Counted from the first letter of the stretch, positions 7,514-17,223 are shown. The stretch is 64,000 bases of DNA from JBEIHI01 sp964655245 (GCA_964655245.1 CAZZLQ010000004.1:6745-70744); one strand, 5' to 3'. Numbers and translations are program-made. The notes: generated from the sequence alone by a model not told the origin.

Positions 7514-9231
7514 GAGCCAGCTGAAGCCTTATGCGCTCTCGTCTGAATGGAGTTGATTCGATTGATCAGTGATGGATCGACCCCTCTAGAGCTTAGGAGC
7601 TCGCGAGCCGTTTCCTTGATTCTCTGAAGTGCTAGCTCAATCAATGGTGCATGATCTGATTTGATGGTTTGAAAATGGACTTTGACGTCAAATCGATCTG
7701 GTTTCAGTGTGCTTGGCTGGAGCTCAACCAGAGCGTGGAAGTCATCTGCCAGTGTTGAGCCGAACTCATCTCCCAATTCCTCATGAATCGTTTTAGCGAG
7801 AGTTTCTGCCACATGCCTCATTTCATTGACTTCATCGTCAGACAAATTGATGCCCTTACTTTTGAACTTTGTCAGAGGGATCATCGTCGCTCGCATCTCG
7901 GGAGTGATTCGTTTGAGCAGTTGGGAGATGGCCTCTTGGTGGTAGGGGCCTTTGAAGTAGCGGACAATCTCATCTCCAGAGGATTTTGAAGCAAGAGTCT
8001 CTGATCGGGCCAGAGTTGCAGAGAGAATGCTGTCCGCATCAGCCATGAGTCGGTCATATCTTTTCTGGGACTCTCCATAGGAGAGGTTGGCAATCATTGT
8101 GAGGAAGCTTTCGGAACTGTTCACCGATGGATCGGTAATCGCAGCCTGCAGGGAAGAAGCATGGAAAGCGCCAACTCGTCGGATGTCAATCGAGACAACG
8201 AAGTCAGAATTTTCAGTCAGCTGTGCATCGCCGCTCAGCTGGTCAACAGTCGCCGAATCAATTTCAGGTTCAGCGGATGTCCCATACGAGAGTGGAGTTT
8301 CAAAAACTTTGATCGAATTGTAGAATTCAGACATCTGCTGAATGAGTTGAGATGGGATAATGGAGTCGAGCCTAAAACGTCGATGCATTTGAAGAGAAAG
8401 CTCGTTGCTTTGAGATGATTTTCTCAAGAGGTCATTGACCTCTGGGCGAAGAACAATCGAGTTTCCCCAACGTGTGGTGAGCTTTTCAAAGTCTGTTCGA
8501 CTCAGGGAGCTCTCAAGTCCTTGAATCATCTTTTGATGAAGTTTCCGAGTGTCATTGAAGTGTTCATAGAGCAAGTTCTGAACTTCCGAAAACTGATGAA
8601 CACCAATCGTAGAATAGTTCGGGAGGTGGATCATGCGAGCAGCAATGCCTGATTCGTTGAGATTTCGCCCGATTCCAATAGAAAATGGACCGGAGTAAGT
8701 TGGTATCTCTTCAAGAAGTTTGCGTACCGATTTGCCGCGAGCCTCAAGGGGCGAAAACTCTCGGTCGATGTTTTGATTGAAGCTTTCAATGGCTCGGCGA
8801 TAGATCCTTTCAATGGCTGCTGGATCCACTGTACTGACTTCTAAGCGGATTGATTTGTAGTCATTGAAGATGCGAGTGGGATGAATGCCTTCCTCGAGAA
8901 TTTCCTGAAGTAGGCTTTGCTTAATGAGTCGCACAAAACGATCAACTTGAGAGGGCGAAAGATGAGCCTTATCTCGAAGTTGCTTAATATACTTCGTTTC
9001 AAAGTAGATATGAGTGGGAGAGCTTGATGGAGTCGAAGAGATGCGCTTACTGACAAAGAAAGAGGGACGCTTGATGGAGGGAATGGAGACCGCTCGGACC
9101 ATGTCGTGAAGCGCACTGATGCATTCCCGGCGTGATACTTCATCGGGTGGCTGTGCAGAAATGGAAAATGAAATGGCCCAATAGGCAATGAGCCCATAGA
9201 TCGCCCGAAGGCGACTTTCCCTTAGTGACAA
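7495..9231 (-). CDS. Exported protein of unknown function (578 aa)
   Basis: I do not recognise this family. The protein begins with a short hydrophobic segment (about residues 10-26, ending SISAQ) that looks like a Sec signal peptide, so it probably works in or beyond the periplasm. The remainder is soluble, mostly helical in character and rich in charged residues, with no catalytic motif that I can name. The start is a TTG with an AAGGA Shine-Dalgarno about ten bases upstream. It is a single-gene unit, convergent with livF (19-bp overlap) and divergent from korA. Base composition is like its neighbours, so there is no sign of recent transfer. Confidence 0.8.
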   Translation of the reverse strand: MSLRESRLRAIYGLIAYWAISFSISAQPPDEVSRRECISALHDMVRAVSIPSIKRPSFFVSKRISSTPSSSPTHIYFETKYIKQLRDKAHLSPSQVDRFVRLIKQSLLQEILEEGIHPTRIFNDYKSIRLEVSTVDPAAIERIYRRAIESFNQNIDREFSPLEARGKSVRKLLEEIPTYSGPFSIGIGRNLNESGIAARMIHLPNYSTIGVHQFSEVQNLLYEHFNDTRKLHQKMIQGLESSLSRTDFEKLTTRWGNSIVLRPEVNDLLRKSSQSNELSLQMHRRFRLDSIIPSQLIQQMSEFYNSIKVFETPLSYGTSAEPEIDSATVDQLSGDAQLTENSDFVVSIDIRRVGAFHASSLQAAITDPSVNSSESFLTMIANLSYGESQKRYDRLMADADSILSATLARSETLASKSSGDEIVRYFKGPYHQEAISQLLKRITPEMRATMIPLTKFKSKGINLSDDEVNEMRHVAETLAKTIHEELGDEFGSTLADDFHALVELQPSTLKPDRFDVKVHFQTIKSDHAPLIELALQRIKETARELLSSRGVDPSLINRINSIQTRAHKASAGSQLPPK

Positions 9232-9277
9232 AATCTACTGTCCTTTCCCCTCTTATTAACGGCGCAACAATCCACCT

Positions 9278-9306
9278 TAGCTGCAATTGGCATGCCCACT
9301 TATAAT
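9278..9306 (+). promoter_or_regulatory. Candidate sigma-70-type promoter for korAB
   Basis: A perfect TATAAT hexamer lies at 9301-9306. The -35 region is poor: TTAGCT (9277-9282, spacing 18) or TAGCTG (9278-9283, spacing 17). Transcription starting near 9313 would leave a leader of roughly 95 bases before the first korA ATG. The element stands alone in the 177-bp gap between two divergent genes. It is a visual match only. Confidence 0.45.
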
Positions 9307-9408
9307 TGGGCAAGAGGGCGTTTTGAACCACTTTAAGGGTAGAAGTTGGGGAGGGGATTCCTCAGGGTTGGGGGCTTCGGCGATTGACTGCCTGCTGGCC
9401 CAGCCGCC

Positions 9409-11238
9409 ATGATGAGCGGCATGAGTGTCAAAGTAAATGACTTCAGTATCCATGTCGCCACGGTGAATGGATCAGGATCTCAATCTTCCAACAATGTTTT
9501 GATGCGCGCGATGTTTCGGATGGGAATTCCAGTGAGTGGAAAGAACCTATTTCCTTCGAACATTCAAGGATTGCCCACTTGGTTTACTGTTCGTGTCAGT
9601 GCTGAGGGTTGGACGGCTCGTCGAGTCGAGACGGAAATTTTGGTTTGCATGAATGATCAAACCTACGTTGATGATGTGAAGGCGCTTCCGCCGGGAGCCA
9701 TTGTCATTCATCACGACCATATGAATATCTCTGCGATTCGTCCTGATGTGACTTCGATTCCCGTTCCCTTTTCAAAGATCATTGCTGAAGCCTGTCCGGA
9801 GCCAAGACTTCGCAAGCTTGCGGTCAATATGGTTTATGTGGGAGTCCTTGCCGATTATCTGAACATCACCGACGAAGCGATTGAGCTTGCGATGGCTCAG
9901 CAATTCAAAGGCAAAGCCAAAGTGATTGATCTCAACCGTGCGGCCATCAAGGCAGGTCGAGCATTCGTTCAGGGGTCTCAGTCGGCAGCTCCATTTCCGT
10001 TTAAAGTAGAGCCGATGAATAAAACTCAGGGAAAGATTCTCATTGAGGGAAATGCTGCCGCTGGTTTGGGAGCGGTTTTTTCTGGCTGTGGATTTGTAAG
10101 CTGGTATCCGATCACTCCCTCTACGAGTTTGGTCGACTACTTTTCTGAATATGCTGAGAAGTATCGTGTTGATCCAAAAACAGGTCAGAAGAATTTTGCT
10201 GTCGTTCAGGCGGAGGATGAGCTTGCCGCCATTGGGATGGTTTTGGGTTCCTCTTGGATGGGGGCTCGCGCGATGACTGCGACATCCGGTCCCGGCATTT
10301 CGCTGATGGCCGAGTTTGCAGGATTCGCTTACTTCGCTGAAGTGCCGGCGGTCATTTGGGATATTCAGCGCATTGGTCCTTCGACCGGACTCCCTACGAG
10401 AACTTCTCAAGGAGACGTTTCGTTTGCTGCCACTTTAAGTCACGGCGATACTAAGCATATTTGTCTTTATCCAGGGACGGTGGAGGAGTGCTTCACAATG
10501 GCAGGAACAGCATTTGATCTTGCAGAGCATTTTCAAACGCCGGTTTTTGTTTTGAGTGATCTTGATTTAGGAATGAATTTTTATATGGCTGATCCATTTC
10601 GATATCCTGATCAGCCTCTGAATAGAGGCAAGGTCCTCACGGATGCTGATCAACAAAAGCTCGCGACTTTCGGACGTTATGTCGATGTTGACGGGGATGG
10701 TGTTCCTTATCGAACATTGCCGGGTCTGAAGGATCGTCGAGGAGTCTTTTTTACTCGAGGCTCGGGGCATAATGCCAAAGCGGTTTATACAGAAAAAGGC
10801 TCCGATTATGTGGAGCAGATGAATCGCCTGAATCGAAAATTTGAAACAGCTCGATCCCATCTTCCCCAGCCGATTCTTGAGGGCTCTGGAAAAAATCAAA
10901 TTGGATTCATCGCCTATGGCTCATCGCATGAAGGAATGAGAGAGGCGATGCATATGCTGAAGACCCAACACAATGTGAGCGCAGATTATCTGAGGGTTCG
11001 TGGATTTCCATTTCACCAAGAGATTTTGGATTTCATCAAATCACATGAACGAGTTTTTGTGGTTGAGCAGAATCGAGATGGTCAGTTGCTGTCACTCCTC
11101 AAGAACGAGCCTTCGCTGGTGAAGGATCTTCCTAAGATTGAAAGTATTCTTCACTATGAAGGATTTCCGTTGCCAGCCTCGTTTGTGATTGAAAGTTTTA
11201 AACGATTAACAAGCGGTCAGAAATCTGTCGCAGCCTAG
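9409..11238 (+). CDS. korA: 2-oxoglutarate:ferredoxin oxidoreductase, fused gamma-alpha subunit (KorA)
   Basis: With KorB this enzyme oxidatively decarboxylates a 2-oxoacid, most likely 2-oxoglutarate, to the acyl-CoA while reducing ferredoxin. Residues about 14-190 form the gamma domain and residues about 210-600 the alpha domain with the hallmark YPITPSTSLVD and the ATSGPGISLM segment. The gamma-alpha fusion of about 600 residues is the form seen in the aerobic KorAB type, for example in mycobacteria. Three in-frame ATGs lie at the start (codons 1, 2 and 5) with weak Shine-Dalgarno support, so the start is uncertain by a few residues. The gene lies 23 bp before korB and forms an operon with it, closed by a terminator at 12327-12368. 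Confidence 0.92.
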   Translation: MMSGMSVKVNDFSIHVATVNGSGSQSSNNVLMRAMFRMGIPVSGKNLFPSNIQGLPTWFTVRVSAEGWTARRVETEILVCMNDQTYVDDVKALPPGAIVIHHDHMNISAIRPDVTSIPVPFSKIIAEACPEPRLRKLAVNMVYVGVLADYLNITDEAIELAMAQQFKGKAKVIDLNRAAIKAGRAFVQGSQSAAPFPFKVEPMNKTQGKILIEGNAAAGLGAVFSGCGFVSWYPITPSTSLVDYFSEYAEKYRVDPKTGQKNFAVVQAEDELAAIGMVLGSSWMGARAMTATSGPGISLMAEFAGFAYFAEVPAVIWDIQRIGPSTGLPTRTSQGDVSFAATLSHGDTKHICLYPGTVEECFTMAGTAFDLAEHFQTPVFVLSDLDLGMNFYMADPFRYPDQPLNRGKVLTDADQQKLATFGRYVDVDGDGVPYRTLPGLKDRRGVFFTRGSGHNAKAVYTEKGSDYVEQMNRLNRKFETARSHLPQPILEGSGKNQIGFIAYGSSHEGMREAMHMLKTQHNVSADYLRVRGFPFHQEILDFIKSHERVFVVEQNRDGQLLSLLKNEPSLVKDLPKIESILHYEGFPLPASFVIESFKRLTSGQKSVAA

Positions 11239-11261
11239 AGGGGATGAGGGAAGGATAACAT

Positions 11262-12314
11262 ATGTCGGAAGCTGTTGAGACAAAGGCAAATCCAATGGTC
11301 ACCCCCAATCGGGTGGGCCTGACAAAGAAGGAATATTTTGGATCAGCCTCAACCTTATGCACAGGTTGTGGTCATGATTCTGTGACTCTGCATTTGATTT
11401 CATCCTTTTACGAGATGGAAGTTGAGCCTCATCAAGTGGCTAAGTTTAGTGGGATTGGATGCTCGAGCAAAACTCCAGCTTATTTCCTATCGGGTTCTCA
11501 CGGCTTTAACGCAGTTCATGGACGAATGCCTTCAGTGGCCACGGGTGCTGCCATGAGTAATCGATCCATGATGAATATCGCTGTCAGCGGAGATGGAGAT
11601 ACGGCGAGTATCGGTATGGGTCAGTTTGTTCATATCATCCGACGAAATGTTCCCTTGCTCTATATTATTGAAAACAACGGAGTCTATGGACTCACCAAGG
11701 GTCAGTTTTCGGCAACTTCCGACAAGGGATCGCTTCAAAAAAAGGGTGAGGTGAATACGCTTGAGAGTATTGATCTTTGCTTGCTCGCTTTGGAGTTGGG
11801 CTGTGGCTATGTGGGCCGATCATTTTCCGGAGATGCCAAGCAGATGGTTCCTCTGATCAAGGGGGGGCTGTCACACAAGGGCACCGCGGTTTTGGATGTG
11901 ATCAGCCCCTGCATTACCTTCAACAATCATGAAGGCTCTACGAAATCTTATAAGTTTGTGAAGGACCATGACCAGGCCATTCATGAGATAGGATTCGTTC
12001 CCTCCTACACTCCTGTGGATGTGGATTACGATCATGGAACCACCAAGGTCATTGATTTGCCCAATGGAAGTCACATCACCTTGAAGAAGATTGATCGAGA
12101 CTATGATCCTACCAATCGACAGGCGGCTTTTGAGGTTTTGCATCGTGCTCGATCTGAAGGGGCGCTTTTGACGGGCTTGTTCTACATCAATCCCGATACG
12201 GTCCCTTTTCAGGATGTGATGAAGCTTGCTGAAACTCCACTGGTTCAACTGAGCATTTCTGAGCTGCGACCATCTAAGACCTCGCTGGATGAAGTGATGG
12301 AGAGTTTGAAATAA
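11262..12314 (+). CDS. korB: 2-oxoglutarate:ferredoxin oxidoreductase beta subunit (KorB)
   Basis: KorB binds thiamine diphosphate and the proximal 4Fe-4S cluster. The TPP motif GDGDTASIGMGQ...ENNGVYGLTKGQ is intact. Cluster cysteines are visible in LCTGCGHD, GIGCSSK and SPCITFNNHEGSTKSY. The last segment resembles 2-oxoglutarate rather than pyruvate enzymes, so the substrate assignment is reasonable but inferred. The length of 350 residues is normal. A GGAAGGA Shine-Dalgarno precedes the ATG. No ferredoxin gene is adjacent. Confidence 0.92.
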   Translation: MSEAVETKANPMVTPNRVGLTKKEYFGSASTLCTGCGHDSVTLHLISSFYEMEVEPHQVAKFSGIGCSSKTPAYFLSGSHGFNAVHGRMPSVATGAAMSNRSMMNIAVSGDGDTASIGMGQFVHIIRRNVPLLYIIENNGVYGLTKGQFSATSDKGSLQKKGEVNTLESIDLCLLALELGCGYVGRSFSGDAKQMVPLIKGGLSHKGTAVLDVISPCITFNNHEGSTKSYKFVKDHDQAIHEIGFVPSYTPVDVDYDHGTTKVIDLPNGSHITLKKIDRDYDPTNRQAAFEVLHRARSEGALLTGLFYINPDTVPFQDVMKLAETPLVQLSISELRPSKTSLDEVMESLK

Positions 12315-12316
12315 CT

Positions 12317-13504
12317 CTACTGGACTAGCTCAAGCTGACTTGGATCCATGGCTTGAGCTGAGTTTTTTCCGGAGCTCTTGACGTTGTAAAGAGCAGCGTC
12401 GGCTCGTTCGAACCAATCTTTGCCAGACTCCCCGATGGCGTGTTCGGCCACTCCCACTGAAACTGTGATTTTGATCCCCTTTGCAAAGGTTTGATCTTTG
12501 AGACTATGGATAAAGTTTTGAGAGATTCTCAGAGCTTCTCGAAGCTTAGTCGTTGAGAGCATCACCACAAACTCATCGCCTCCATAACGGATGACCTTGT
12601 CTGATTTTCGAAAAAAACTTTTGAGAAACTGACTGAAGCTCACAAGAACGTCATCTCCTGTGGCATGTCCCCACTGATCATTAATCTGTTTGAAATTGTC
12701 GATATCAATCACAAGCATCGAGCAGCCCTCAAGAGCCACCCATCGAAGGTGCTGTGAAGAGATGAAGTAATCAAAGTAACCACGATTGTAGATTTGAGTG
12801 AGCGGATCTGTGACGATTTTTTGTTGAAGAGCTTGAGTCTTGGCATCCCAAAGGTCCTGAGAATCATCGGCTTCAGTCAGCAGGCCTTCCGACTTCCTTC
12901 CTCGAAAAATAGGCGAGATTAGCATCGAACCTAGAAACAAAAAGCCCAAGCAAAGGATTATGTAGTTCAGGCCGTGAGTGATAAGGCTCCAAACAAATGC
13001 ACCTTGGGGGGCGTGTAACACGATAGTCAGGTAGTCGGAGCCCTCCAAGGGTGAAACCGCCGTGATCTTCCACTCCGTACCGGTCCATTCGAGGGGGGAT
13101 GAGGCGCCCCTTCGTTGCTTGAGCTCTTCGATGATTGATTCGGGCAGATCAAGACTTTGTCCCTTCTTGTGTTGAGGATGGCTCGAGGCAATCACAAGGG
13201 GGGGGATTTGTTGGGTGTCAACGAGATCCAAATCCGCAAGGACAACTAAATCCAGCTCAGCTTTAAACAGGGCCTCCGATAGTTGACTATCAGTCAAAGT
13301 TTGAGAATTCTGACGAGGTCCGTTTCCCTGGAGGTTTTTTTGAGGAATCCTCAGAGACGCGGTTTTGGCAGCCTGTTCTAGAATTTTTCGCTGCTGTGAA
13401 ACGATGGTTCCGAGGTCTTTGGTAAAAAGATAAAGACTCGAGGTAAGGAAGAGAGCAACGAATGATGCCGCAGCGATCCGAACACGAGAAGTCTTCTGAT
13501 TCAT
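12317..13504 (-). CDS. Membrane-bound diguanylate cyclase (GGDEF domain)
   Basis: The protein should make cyclic di-GMP from two GTP. A transmembrane segment lies near residues 9-27, then a periplasmic sensor region of about 150 residues, a second membrane segment (near 180-200) and a C-terminal GGDEF domain. The active-site motif is intact as GGDEF (308-312). An inhibitory RxxD site (RKSD, 299-302) lies exactly five residues before it, so product feedback is likely. I chose the ATG at 13504 because it begins directly before the membrane segment and has an AAGGAG upstream; the frame is open to 13633. The 5' end overlaps the divergent proline dehydrogenase gene. Confidence 0.9.
   Translation of the reverse strand: MNQKTSRVRIAAASFVALFLTSSLYLFTKDLGTIVSQQRKILEQAAKTASLRIPQKNLQGNGPRQNSQTLTDSQLSEALFKAELDLVVLADLDLVDTQQIPPLVIASSHPQHKKGQSLDLPESIIEELKQRRGASSPLEWTGTEWKITAVSPLEGSDYLTIVLHAPQGAFVWSLITHGLNYIILCLGFLFLGSMLISPIFRGRKSEGLLTEADDSQDLWDAKTQALQQKIVTDPLTQIYNRGYFDYFISSQHLRWVALEGCSMLVIDIDNFKQINDQWGHATGDDVLVSFSQFLKSFFRKSDKVIRYGGDEFVVMLSTTKLREALRISQNFIHSLKDQTFAKGIKITVSVGVAEHAIGESGKDWFERADAALYNVKSSGKNSAQAMDPSQLELVQ
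12327..12368 (+). terminator. Intrinsic terminator for korAB
   Basis: A perfect 9-bp inverted repeat (AGCTCAAGC at 12327-12335, GCTTGAGCT at 12351-12359) with a 15-nt loop is followed by GAG and six T residues on the plus strand. It lies 12 bp after the korB stop. The whole structure is inside the 3' end of the convergent diguanylate cyclase gene, so the coding sequence also serves as terminator. Confidence 0.75.
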
Positions 13505-14877
13505 TCGATCCCCAAACTCCTTCGTCGATTGAAACACGGACTCAGGAGATTGGACAGGAGATTTTCCAAGCCAGCCAGCAGAGTATTTTTCAAAAGAACT
13601 TTTGGTACAACAAGCTGCTTGAGCTATCGACATCAGATCCTCGGGTTAAGACCCAGCTTTTTCGTTTTGTGGATGTTCTCCCTGCCTTGCAGGATTCTGA
13701 ATCAAAGCGATTTCATTTAATCGAGTACCTGCGACGCCCTCAATCGGCATCGCAATGGCCCTGGTCTTTGACTCTCATTTCCTCTTTGTTGAAGGTTCCT
13801 GTTTTAGATCAAGCACTCGTGAAGATTTCGGATTTTCAGGTGGCTCAAATGGCGAAGAACTTCATTTTGGGATCTGGACCTGAGGAGGCTTTGCCGAAGC
13901 TTCTGGAGCGGCGATCTCGCGGGATGGCGTTTACGTTGGATATTTTGGGTGAGACGGTTTTCTCGGACACGGAATCTCAATATTACCTGCGACTTTACCG
14001 GGCCTTGATTTCTGAGCTTGGTGATAAGGCCAAGGCGTGGAAGCGAGTTCCACAGATTGACGATTCTGCTCTGGGGCCCATCCCCCCTGTGAACATCTCG
14101 CTCAAAGTTTCTGCTCTTGCATGTCACATTGATCCGATGGCATTTGAGGCTTCCATTGCTACGCTCCAGTCACGGATTGAGCCCTTGATGCGACTAGCGA
14201 TGGAGAAGAAGGTCTTCATCAACTTTGATATGGAGCAGTTTGCGCTACGAGAGTTGACACGAGAGCTCTTTAAACGAATTCTCTCGAAGGCCGAGTTTAA
14301 GAATTACCGGCATTTTGGAATTGTTGTTCAGGCCTATCAGCGCACCTCCTTGGCGGATGTGGAGGATTGGATCCAGTTTGCAACGGAGCGTGGTACTCCC
14401 TTTACTATCCGGTTGGTGAAGGGCGCTTACTGGGATTACGAGTGCATTCAAGCCGAGCAGAACTCTTGGCAGGCACCAGTTTATCTTGAGAAGAAGGATT
14501 CGGATGCAAACTATGAGCGCTGCACATGGGCGCTGTTGAAGGCATATCCCAAGATTGAGTTGGCGATGGGCTCGCACAACGTTCGTTCGTTAGCTCACGG
14601 GCTTGCCGTAGCTGAGCACTTGGGCCTTCCGCTGAACGCCCTTGAGATCCAAATGCTCTACGGTATGGCTGATCCCTTCAAAGAAGCACTGATGAAGCGG
14701 GGACTAAGATTGCGCGAGTATGATCCCGTGGGGGAAATGCTTCCTGGTCTTTCTTACCTAGTCAGACGTCTGCTGGAAAACTCGGCCAATGATTCATTTT
14801 TGAAACAAAGTTTCATGGATAAGACGGGAATTCGTGAGTTGTTGAAGTCCCCATCTCAAAAAGGAGAACGATCATGA
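13462..14877 (+). CDS. putA: Proline dehydrogenase (FAD-dependent, PutA first-half activity)
   Basis: This enzyme oxidises proline to pyrroline-5-carboxylate and passes electrons to the quinone pool. Conserved FAD-barrel segments are visible: VNISLKVSALACHIDP, INFDMEQFALRE, VVQAYQRTSLADVEDW, RLVKGAYWDYE, MGSHNVRSLAHG and REYDPVGEMLPGLSYLVRRLLEN. The last is the proline-binding signature. It is a stand-alone 471-residue enzyme and the partner dehydrogenase follows with an ATGA overlap. The symbol putA is used for the activity; the protein is not the fused trifunctional PutA. The ATG at 13462 has an AAGGAAG ten bases upstream. It places the 5' end 43 bp inside the divergent GGDEF gene. Confidence 0.9.
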   Translation: MMPQRSEHEKSSDSFDPQTPSSIETRTQEIGQEIFQASQQSIFQKNFWYNKLLELSTSDPRVKTQLFRFVDVLPALQDSESKRFHLIEYLRRPQSASQWPWSLTLISSLLKVPVLDQALVKISDFQVAQMAKNFILGSGPEEALPKLLERRSRGMAFTLDILGETVFSDTESQYYLRLYRALISELGDKAKAWKRVPQIDDSALGPIPPVNISLKVSALACHIDPMAFEASIATLQSRIEPLMRLAMEKKVFINFDMEQFALRELTRELFKRILSKAEFKNYRHFGIVVQAYQRTSLADVEDWIQFATERGTPFTIRLVKGAYWDYECIQAEQNSWQAPVYLEKKDSDANYERCTWALLKAYPKIELAMGSHNVRSLAHGLAVAEHLGLPLNALEIQMLYGMADPFKEALMKRGLRLREYDPVGEMLPGLSYLVRRLLENSANDSFLKQSFMDKTGIRELLKSPSQKGERS

Positions 14878-16451
14878 TGTTAACACCCTTCAAAAACGCT
14901 CCGTATTTGAATTTTGCTTTGGATGCTGATCGACAGCAAATGCTTCAGGCCCTTCAGAAGGTCAAAGGTGAACTGGGCAAAACTTTTGGCTTACATCGAG
15001 GAGAGGTCGTTCAATCTCCAACACGCAAGACCTTGACTAGTGTGAATCCTGCCAATCCCTCTCAAGTGATTGGCTCAGTTGAGCTCGCAACCAAAGAAGA
15101 TTCGTTGAAGGCGCTGGAGCTTATGACGAAGGGCTCTTACGAGTGGAAGCGCACTCCTGTGGAAAAACGCATTCAGTTGGTTGAGAAGCTTGCGGATTGG
15201 ATGGAAGCTCGACGCAATGAAATTAGTGCCCTCATGGTCTATGAGGTAGGGAAGAATTGGCGAGAGGCTGATGCGGATACCTGCGAGGGAATTGATTTTT
15301 GTCGCTACTACGCTCGGGAAATGAGTCGACTTTCTCAGACGAGAGTTACGCAAGTCGTAGCGGGTGAGCTCGATACTTTGTCTTATTATCCTCGGGGCGT
15401 CTGTGTTGTGATTGCGCCTTGGAATTTCCCGTTTGCGATTTTGACAGGAATGGCTGTGGCAGGTCTTGTCACTGGAAACACTGTGGTGATTAAGCCGGCG
15501 GAGCAGTCTCCCATCATTGGAGCAATGCTCGCTCAGGGACTGCGAGAGGTTGGATTTCCTGACTCGTCTTATTATTTTCTGCCTGGCATCGGTGAGGAGA
15601 TCGGCCCCGTTTTGGTGGATGATCCTCGAACGGATATGATTGTTTTTACGGGATCGGCTGGTGTTGGACTGTCAATTATTGAATCGGCAGCTCGTAAACC
15701 GCATCCTGCTCAAAGAGGGGTCAAAAAGGTCATTGCTGAGATGGGTGGCAAGAATGCCCTCATTATCGATGAAGATGCGGATCTCGATGAATCTCTTCAG
15801 GGGGCCTTGCACTCAGCCTTTGGATTCCAAGGACAGAAGTGTTCCGCTCTCAGTCGACTTTTGGTGCATGAGAAAGTTTACGACCTTTTTGTGAAGAGAT
15901 TTGTGGAGTCGGTCAAGGCCTACAAATGCGGCTCACCTCTGAGCCCCGAGTTTCAAGTGGGGCCGGTGATTGATTCCGAGGCTCACCAGCGAATTCTCAA
16001 TACGATTCAGGATGGTAAGAAGCGAATGAAAGTCCTCTATGAGTGTGCCGATGTGCCTCGCGAGGGCTACTTCGTTCCCCCCACTGTTTTTGAATGTGAA
16101 GACTCTCAGGAGGCTTTGTTTCAGAATGAAATTTTTGGTCCTGTGCTTTTGATCAAGAAAATCAAGAGCGTTGAGGAAGGTGTTCAGTTGGCGAACTCCG
16201 TTCGCTATGCGCTCACGGGTGGCATCTACTCTCGTAGTCAGTCAAAGATTGACTACGTCAGATCAGAAATGGAAGTCGGGAACCTTTATATCAACCGTGC
16301 CATCACAGGAGCGATTGTCGAGCGGCATCCCTTTGGCGGCTTCAAACTCTCGGGCGTTGGAAGTAAAGCAGGTGGTCCGGACTATTTGATCCAATTTATG
16401 GAGCCAAAGACCGTATCCGAGAACACCGTGCGCCGCGGTTTTGCGGGTTAG
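14874..16451 (+). CDS. L-glutamate gamma-semialdehyde (1-pyrroline-5-carboxylate) dehydrogenase
   Basis: This NAD-dependent aldehyde dehydrogenase converts glutamate semialdehyde to glutamate, finishing proline degradation. Catalytic residues are in place: Asn184 in the WNFPF segment, Glu289 in AEMGGKN and the nucleophile Cys323 in GQKCSA. The C-terminal IVERHPFGGFKLSGVGSKAGG is specific for the P5CDH branch. The length of 525 residues is typical of monofunctional P5CDH. It overlaps the proline dehydrogenase stop (ATGATG), so substrate transfer between the two separate enzymes is likely but inferred. The 3' end is only 10 bp from the convergent TauE gene, with no evident terminator. Confidence 0.94.
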   Translation: MMLTPFKNAPYLNFALDADRQQMLQALQKVKGELGKTFGLHRGEVVQSPTRKTLTSVNPANPSQVIGSVELATKEDSLKALELMTKGSYEWKRTPVEKRIQLVEKLADWMEARRNEISALMVYEVGKNWREADADTCEGIDFCRYYAREMSRLSQTRVTQVVAGELDTLSYYPRGVCVVIAPWNFPFAILTGMAVAGLVTGNTVVIKPAEQSPIIGAMLAQGLREVGFPDSSYYFLPGIGEEIGPVLVDDPRTDMIVFTGSAGVGLSIIESAARKPHPAQRGVKKVIAEMGGKNALIIDEDADLDESLQGALHSAFGFQGQKCSALSRLLVHEKVYDLFVKRFVESVKAYKCGSPLSPEFQVGPVIDSEAHQRILNTIQDGKKRMKVLYECADVPREGYFVPPTVFECEDSQEALFQNEIFGPVLLIKKIKSVEEGVQLANSVRYALTGGIYSRSQSKIDYVRSEMEVGNLYINRAITGAIVERHPFGGFKLSGVGSKAGGPDYLIQFMEPKTVSENTVRRGFAG

Positions 16452-16461
16452 TTTCGATTCT

Positions 16462-17223
16462 TTAGTTCAAAAATTTGATGAGCCCGATGATTCCCATCAT
16501 CGCTGCGAAGATCACTTTGATTTTGCTTGAGGATATCTTTGTTTTGGTCGCAAGTTTGCTTCCGGCAAAGGTCCCTGCGAGCAGAACGAGCAAGACCAAG
16601 GGAGAGAGGGTGATCAAAACGTCTTGTCTTTGATTGATGTAAACAATGAGGGCGGTAAGAGCTGAAACAAATACAAATGGAAAACTTATCTGCGTAGCTT
16701 GAGACATGGGATAACCCAAAATTTTATGAAGCGTAGGGACGTTTATGATGCCACCTCCAATTCCGAGAAGTCCGCCAAGAAATCCCGAGCAAAAAAAGAG
16801 TAGCTTTCCCCAGAGGGAGTCGACTCGTTGAACTTCATTTTCGGAAGATTCATTTCGATGATCCCAGAAAAAATACACACTCATCACCATCAGAAGGATT
16901 GCAAAGAGCTTGCTGAGAACTTCAGCGGAAGAATGGGTGCCAATATAGGCAGCTAAAGCCGACCCCGCTAAGGTCAACCAGATAAAGCGGCGAACGATGA
17001 GTTGATTTTGGCGAATCAGTTCACGGTTTTGATGCATTCTCAAAACGCTTAGCCACAAAATACAGGCCAAAGAAAAGAAGATTGCATCGTGGATCTCTAG
17101 CTGTCCCAAGATCGTGAGAAGAGGGATGAGGATGAAGCCCCCGCCCAGTCCCGTGATTGCCCCGATGAATGAGGAGAGAGCTCCAAATCCAAAAAAAATA
17201 AAGAGCGACCACGCCGAACTCAT
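16462..17223 (-). CDS. TauE/SafE family sulfite/organosulfonate exporter-like permease
   Basis: This is an inner-membrane protein of 253 residues with seven to eight hydrophobic segments. It carries the repeated family signature: GAITGLGGGFILIPLL in the first half and GFLGGLLGIGGGIINVP in the second. The family exports sulfite, sulfoacetate and related anions, but substrates vary and none can be deduced here. The ATG overlaps the murF stop as ATGA, so it is translated as part of a murF unit, with no evident functional link. Confidence 0.88.
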   Translation of the reverse strand: MSSAWSLFIFFGFGALSSFIGAITGLGGGFILIPLLTILGQLEIHDAIFFSLACILWLSVLRMHQNRELIRQNQLIVRRFIWLTLAGSALAAYIGTHSSAEVLSKLFAILLMVMSVYFFWDHRNESSENEVQRVDSLWGKLLFFCSGFLGGLLGIGGGIINVPTLHKILGYPMSQATQISFPFVFVSALTALIVYINQRQDVLITLSPLVLLVLLAGTFAGSKLATKTKISSSKIKVIFAAMMGIIGLIKFLN

